Origin: Fidelibacterota bacterium
GTDB taxonomy: Bacteria > Fidelibacterota > Fidelibacteria > Fidelibacterales > Fidelibacteraceae
NCBI GenBank assembly: GCA_029931905.1
Contig: JAOZRH010000002.1
Span: 21,792-63,711 of the forward strand
Reading direction: 5' to 3'
DNA length: 41,920 bases
In this document: piece after piece, positions 38,486-41,920 of the stretch
How positions within the stretch are numbered: position 1 is the stretch's first letter
How the letters are laid out: each line of letters opens with the position of its first letter
The notes under the pieces: model-generated
What the model saw: only the letters and a program-made list of their open reading frames with translations
Database searches by the model: none
What the model was told of the DNA's origin: nothing
Program-made: the position numbers and the translations under genes

Positions 38486-40829
38486 TACTTAATTCATCAT
38501 TAATAATATGTGTGATTGCCGGATTAGCATATGTTATTCTGATAAACAAACATCTATTAACGGCAAGATCTACAGCAAATGTACCAACAGTAATTTCAAT
38601 TGAATTATCTAAATTTGGTGAATGAACAGTTGAATTAATTCGACAACCTTCATTATTATCAATTTGATATGTTGTCCAAACTACTGTTCCATCGACAGTA
38701 GTACCACCAACAGTAGTATTCCAAACTGCAGGTTCAGTACCTCCAGTAGTTCCAGCAGTAGTACATTTATATTTATAACCATTTGATGTAGTTGGAATGA
38801 TCCATTGATTAGTTAAGTATGAGTTCGAAGCAGCCCATACAGTATTAACAAATCTAACATTATCTTCAAATGTTGTTAAATTATAATCGATAAATGCATT
38901 CATCCAATCAGTTTTTGATGGTACTTTTACTTCAACTATAATATTAATATTAAGATCAGCATCATTAATACCATTAATTGTTATGATACCATTTGATTTA
39001 TCAATAGATGATTGAAAAACTCGTACATATTGAAAATTAGTTCCGACATTTAAACTTGTATAATTTGGATTACCTATTGGTATTTTAGCAGCATAATTAT
39101 CATGAGGCCATATCAAAGATAAATTTGGAGTCCCATATAAATCAAATACTTGTAACTCATTAGTGCGTGAAGCATTTAATAAATTTACTGTACTATCCCA
39201 GTTACCTGTTATAGCAGCAGGAACAATATTAAAATCAGTTGTTATTGGAAATCTATATATTTCATCATTAAAATGTTCAGTTGTCGCATCAGATGATGCT
39301 GGAAATGAATTAATCATAATATTTAATGATGGAGTTTGAACAGTTACATAATTAGCATAAGGATCTCTTGGTGTTATATTAATAATTGCATCAGTTTCAA
39401 TTCGATCAGCTAATACAGTAATTAATTTATTAGTCACAGTCATTGTTTCACCAATAGTTGGTGGAGTACTAACACCTGTAATTGCTATATCAGTATATAA
39501 AACATTTTCACCCGTTATCCATGTACCATCAATAACAGAAGGTGCATTTGAATTATGATAAACATTATCAAAACAATCTAAACCAATATAATCTAAATCA
39601 AATGTAGTTCCAACATCACAATAACTAACACCAGATATATATTTAGAAACTAAAGTATTTAAATCTAGATCTGTTGTATTGATTAATGGATTAGCACCAA
39701 CATCTGTATCATAAAATAATTTAAATATATTAGTTGAATTAACTGTACCAGTATCATGCTTAACTATAAATGTATTATAGCCTTGACGTAAAGCGGTTCC
39801 ATCTAAAATATTAATTGTAAAATTACCATCTTGATATTGATCTATCCCTAATGGGTCAGTCCAGTTTACACTATTTAATGTAATATTACCACCTGTAAAA
39901 GAAACAACACCATTTACTATAACACTACCAGTTCCAGTAATATCATAATCATTCATATCTTGTGATGCTTCTCGATTCAATTCAACAAAATTAGCAGATA
40001 AATCAATATTTGCGACATCAACACCATTAATTTCAACAATTAAATTTCCTATAGAAGCATTACCAAATGAATTTATAGATAATGTAAATGAAGTATCTGT
40101 AATAATATAATCATGACTATCCCCAGCAACACCTTCATAATTAATATTTAATTGTGATTCACGACCAAGGAAAAAAGTTGTTCCTGCTACAATTAAATCT
40201 CCTCCTAATAATGGAGGTGAAGTTGGTGGATTAATATAAGCTTGTGAACCAATAATAAGAACACGTTCATCTGCTCCATTAAAAAGAATTTCACTAATAT
40301 TAGTTCCAGTTGGAATATTATCAAATTCTTTTACTGTTAATGCACTTCCACCACCACTACCAACTCCTTTTGCTCCAATATATTTATAAAATGAAATCTT
40401 TGGAGGAGTATTTGTAATAATACCATCAAAAAATGTAAGTGTTCCACCACCTTGATCTAAAAGCCAATCGTGATCACCAAACACAACTGGTTGATTCAAA
40501 CTATCAAGAATCGTATAAGCATATGAACCATTAATGTCAAAATCAAATGGAATTGCATCTTGTAAATCTGATAAGAAAAATGAATTAGGTGCGCCAGGAA
40601 CAACTGACATAACTCGTTCTTCAAAATATTGTACAACACCAAGTACAGCTCCATCAGCTAAAACAGGTGCAGTTGGTGGAATAAGATCTGATTCAGCCCA
40701 TATAGTATTACTATAAATAATATTATATGTTTTATTTACTTCTTCAAAAAATTTTTTAGCCGTATCAGTAGCTACTTTACCAACTGATTTTTTGAAAAGT
40801 ATATCGGTCTTTTGAGTATCTGTTGGCAT
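38475..40829 (-). CDS. Large phage tail fibre-like protein
   Basis: 784 aa; long similarity to 35054..37810. Confidence 0.75.
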   Translation of the reverse strand: MPTDTQKTDILFKKSVGKVATDTAKKFFEEVNKTYNIIYSNTIWAESDLIPPTAPVLADGAVLGVVQYFEERVMSVVPGAPNSFFLSDLQDAIPFDFDINGSYAYTILDSLNQPVVFGDHDWLLDQGGGTLTFFDGIITNTPPKISFYKYIGAKGVGSGGGSALTVKEFDNIPTGTNISEILFNGADERVLIIGSQAYINPPTSPPLLGGDLIVAGTTFFLGRESQLNINYEGVAGDSHDYIITDTSFTLSINSFGNASIGNLIVEINGVDVANIDLSANFVELNREASQDMNDYDITGTGSVIVNGVVSFTGGNITLNSVNWTDPLGIDQYQDGNFTINILDGTALRQGYNTFIVKHDTGTVNSTNIFKLFYDTDVGANPLINTTDLDLNTLVSKYISGVSYCDVGTTFDLDYIGLDCFDNVYHNSNAPSVIDGTWITGENVLYTDIAITGVSTPPTIGETMTVTNKLITVLADRIETDAIINITPRDPYANYVTVQTPSLNIMINSFPASSDATTEHFNDEIYRFPITTDFNIVPAAITGNWDSTVNLLNASRTNELQVFDLYGTPNLSLIWPHDNYAAKIPIGNPNYTSLNVGTNFQYVRVFQSSIDKSNGIITINGINDADLNINIIVEVKVPSKTDWMNAFIDYNLTTFEDNVRFVNTVWAASNSYLTNQWIIPTTSNGYKYKCTTAGTTGGTEPAVWNTTVGGTTVDGTVVWTTYQIDNNEGCRINSTVHSPNLDNSIEITVGTFAVDLAVNRCLFIRITYANPAITHIINDELSIDW
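38655..38804 (-). repeat. 150-bp segment identical to 35237-35386
   Basis: Direct reading. Confidence 0.9.
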
Positions 40830-40869
40830 TCTTTTAGTCTCCTAAAAATAAATAATAAAAAATTATATA

Positions 40870-40903
40870 AAAATAAAAAACGATAATATTAAATTATCGT
40901 ATT
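40870..40903 (-). terminator. Intrinsic terminator after 40915..41289
   Basis: ACGATAAT..ATTATCGT followed on the - strand by TTTTTTATTTTTATA. Confidence 0.7.
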
Positions 40904-40914
40904 TTGCATATTAA

Positions 40915-41289
40915 TTATTCTTCAATTTGTTCTTCATCTTCAGTTTGTTCTTCTTCCATTTGTTCTTTATCAAGTTCTTCAGTTTGTTCTCCAAAATCAA
41001 ACATATTAAAATCCATATATCCAATTTGTTCAACAGGAATAGTTTCAGATAATTTATTATCTTTTGATTTTATAATTTTATTTTTTAAATATAATAATTT
41101 AACTTTATCTTTTTCAATAATTACATCTTTATATAAAACAACATCTTGAAAAGGAACACCATTATAAATAACTTGATCATTATAAAGAAAATTTATTTTT
41201 CCTCTATAAGATGTAACATATATTTTATTATTATTTATTTTAATTATTTTTTCTAGTTTAAATATATTTTCTTCAAATGTATTTTCCAT
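40915..41289 (-). CDS. Hypothetical protein with strongly acidic C-terminus
   Basis: 124 aa; tail 'EEQTEELDKEQMEEEQTEDEEQIEE'. Confidence 0.65.
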   Translation of the reverse strand: MENTFEENIFKLEKIIKINNNKIYVTSYRGKINFLYNDQVIYNGVPFQDVVLYKDVIIEKDKVKLLYLKNKIIKSKDNKLSETIPVEQIGYMDFNMFDFGEQTEELDKEQMEEEQTEDEEQIEE

Positions 41290-41318
41290 AATAATTCTCT
41301 TTTTTATAGGTTTATTTT

Positions 41319-41570
41319 TTAACGGCGAGATTTACTATATCCAGGCAAAGATGTACGATAAGAACGTCTAATTGATTTTCCTAATTTTGTTTTCTTAGGA
41401 ATATATTTTGAAAGTGTTTTAAATTTCAGATGTCGGGTTTGTAATTGATCTGGATCTTTAATCGTCATGTTTGATTTGCGTTTACTTTGTTGGGCTAATG
41501 AAGCTGTATTAGGCATAAAACGCCCAGACTTAGTAAATCCTGCTTCGAAAAGTTTATGTAAAGCTATCAT
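41319..41570 (-). CDS. Small basic hypothetical protein
   Basis: 83 aa, Lys/Arg-rich, ends ...GYSKSRR. Confidence 0.6.
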   Translation of the reverse strand: MIALHKLFEAGFTKSGRFMPNTASLAQQSKRKSNMTIKDPDQLQTRHLKFKTLSKYIPKKTKLGKSIRRSYRTSLPGYSKSRR

Positions 41571-41573
41571 AAA

Positions 41574-41765
41574 TTACCTCTTCAAACTCGATATATTATC
41601 CGCTATATCCATTCGAACATCAGGTGGAAGATAGTCATCAAGCTTTTTAGTTTTTAATCCCAACTTTTTTTTAATTTTATTTTCTTGATACTTTTTAAAT
41701 AAAGCTTTCGCGGCTACGATAGATGCACCGGCCGCGACAGCTGCTTTAATAAAATCATCCATCAT
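41574..41765 (-). CDS. Small hypothetical protein with Ala-rich N-terminal hydrophobic segment
   Basis: 63 aa 'DDFIKAAVAAGASIVAAKALFKKYQ'. Confidence 0.6.
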   Translation of the reverse strand: MMDDFIKAAVAAGASIVAAKALFKKYQENKIKKKLGLKTKKLDDYLPPDVRMDIADNISSLKR

Positions 41766-41785
41766 GTTTCTCCTAAATGAATAAA

Positions 41786-41920
41786 CTATTTTTGTTTATT
41801 TATTTGTTTATTAATCAAAGCTCCTGCTCCAATACCAGTGGCAACACCACCTGCTAATTTAACATTATCTTTATTTAATATTTTTGATTTAGGTTCTGTA
41901 ATGTTTGGCTTAATATCTTT
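41786..41920 (-). CDS. Partial CDS (C-terminus ...KDNVKLAGGVATGIGAGALINKQINKQK)
   Basis: Open to the window edge, stop at 41786-41788; hydrophobic Gly/Ala-rich stretch. Confidence 0.55.
   Translation of the reverse strand, partial: KDIKPNITEPKSKILNKDNVKLAGGVATGIGAGALINKQINKQK

Noticed and set aside
40904-41149. Track ORF, + strand Ser/Cys-rich
   Set aside because: Reverse complement of the Glu-rich tail of 40915..41289.
5522-41326. GCCGTTAA motif as a simple promoter -35/-10 element
   Set aside because: Five of nine copies lie inside coding sequence far from gene starts and no consistent downstream -10-like element was seen.

Overview
AT-rich window that reads as the virion/tail-fibre region of a large (probably jumbo, myovirus-like) bacteriophage. 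Nearly all genes are on the - strand. About 30 kb encodes a long series of fibre/appendage-like proteins (1-7.1 kb and 16.7-41 kb) with heavy internal and inter-gene repetition. These are interrupted at ~8.3-16.7 kb by an accessory block: (i) a lone + strand operon MoxR-like AAA+ ATPase / HExxH peptidase-like / VWA (MIDAS) protein, i.e. a split DUF2201-type module; (ii) a - strand lysis-like cassette (secreted SLT transglycosylase, DUF350-like and other small membrane proteins); (iii) directly upstream of it, a complete signalling cassette: membrane PAS histidine kinase, REC response regulator, HDOD protein. Other notable structure: a strand-biased motif GCCGTTAA (extended AATYTTGCCGTTAAAA on the - strand), 8 exact copies plus 1 variant, all in the same orientation; a 3 x 156 bp tandem repeat built of nested 33 bp repeats that also encodes three identical 26-aa micro-ORFs; a duplicated fibre + partner-gene cassette with identical flanks and different cores; a four-hairpin 3' UTR; and a perfect 21-bp palindrome between divergent genes. 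No tRNA, rRNA, CRISPR, transposase, reverse transcriptase or integrase was recognised. All family names are assigned by eye from motifs, not by a search.
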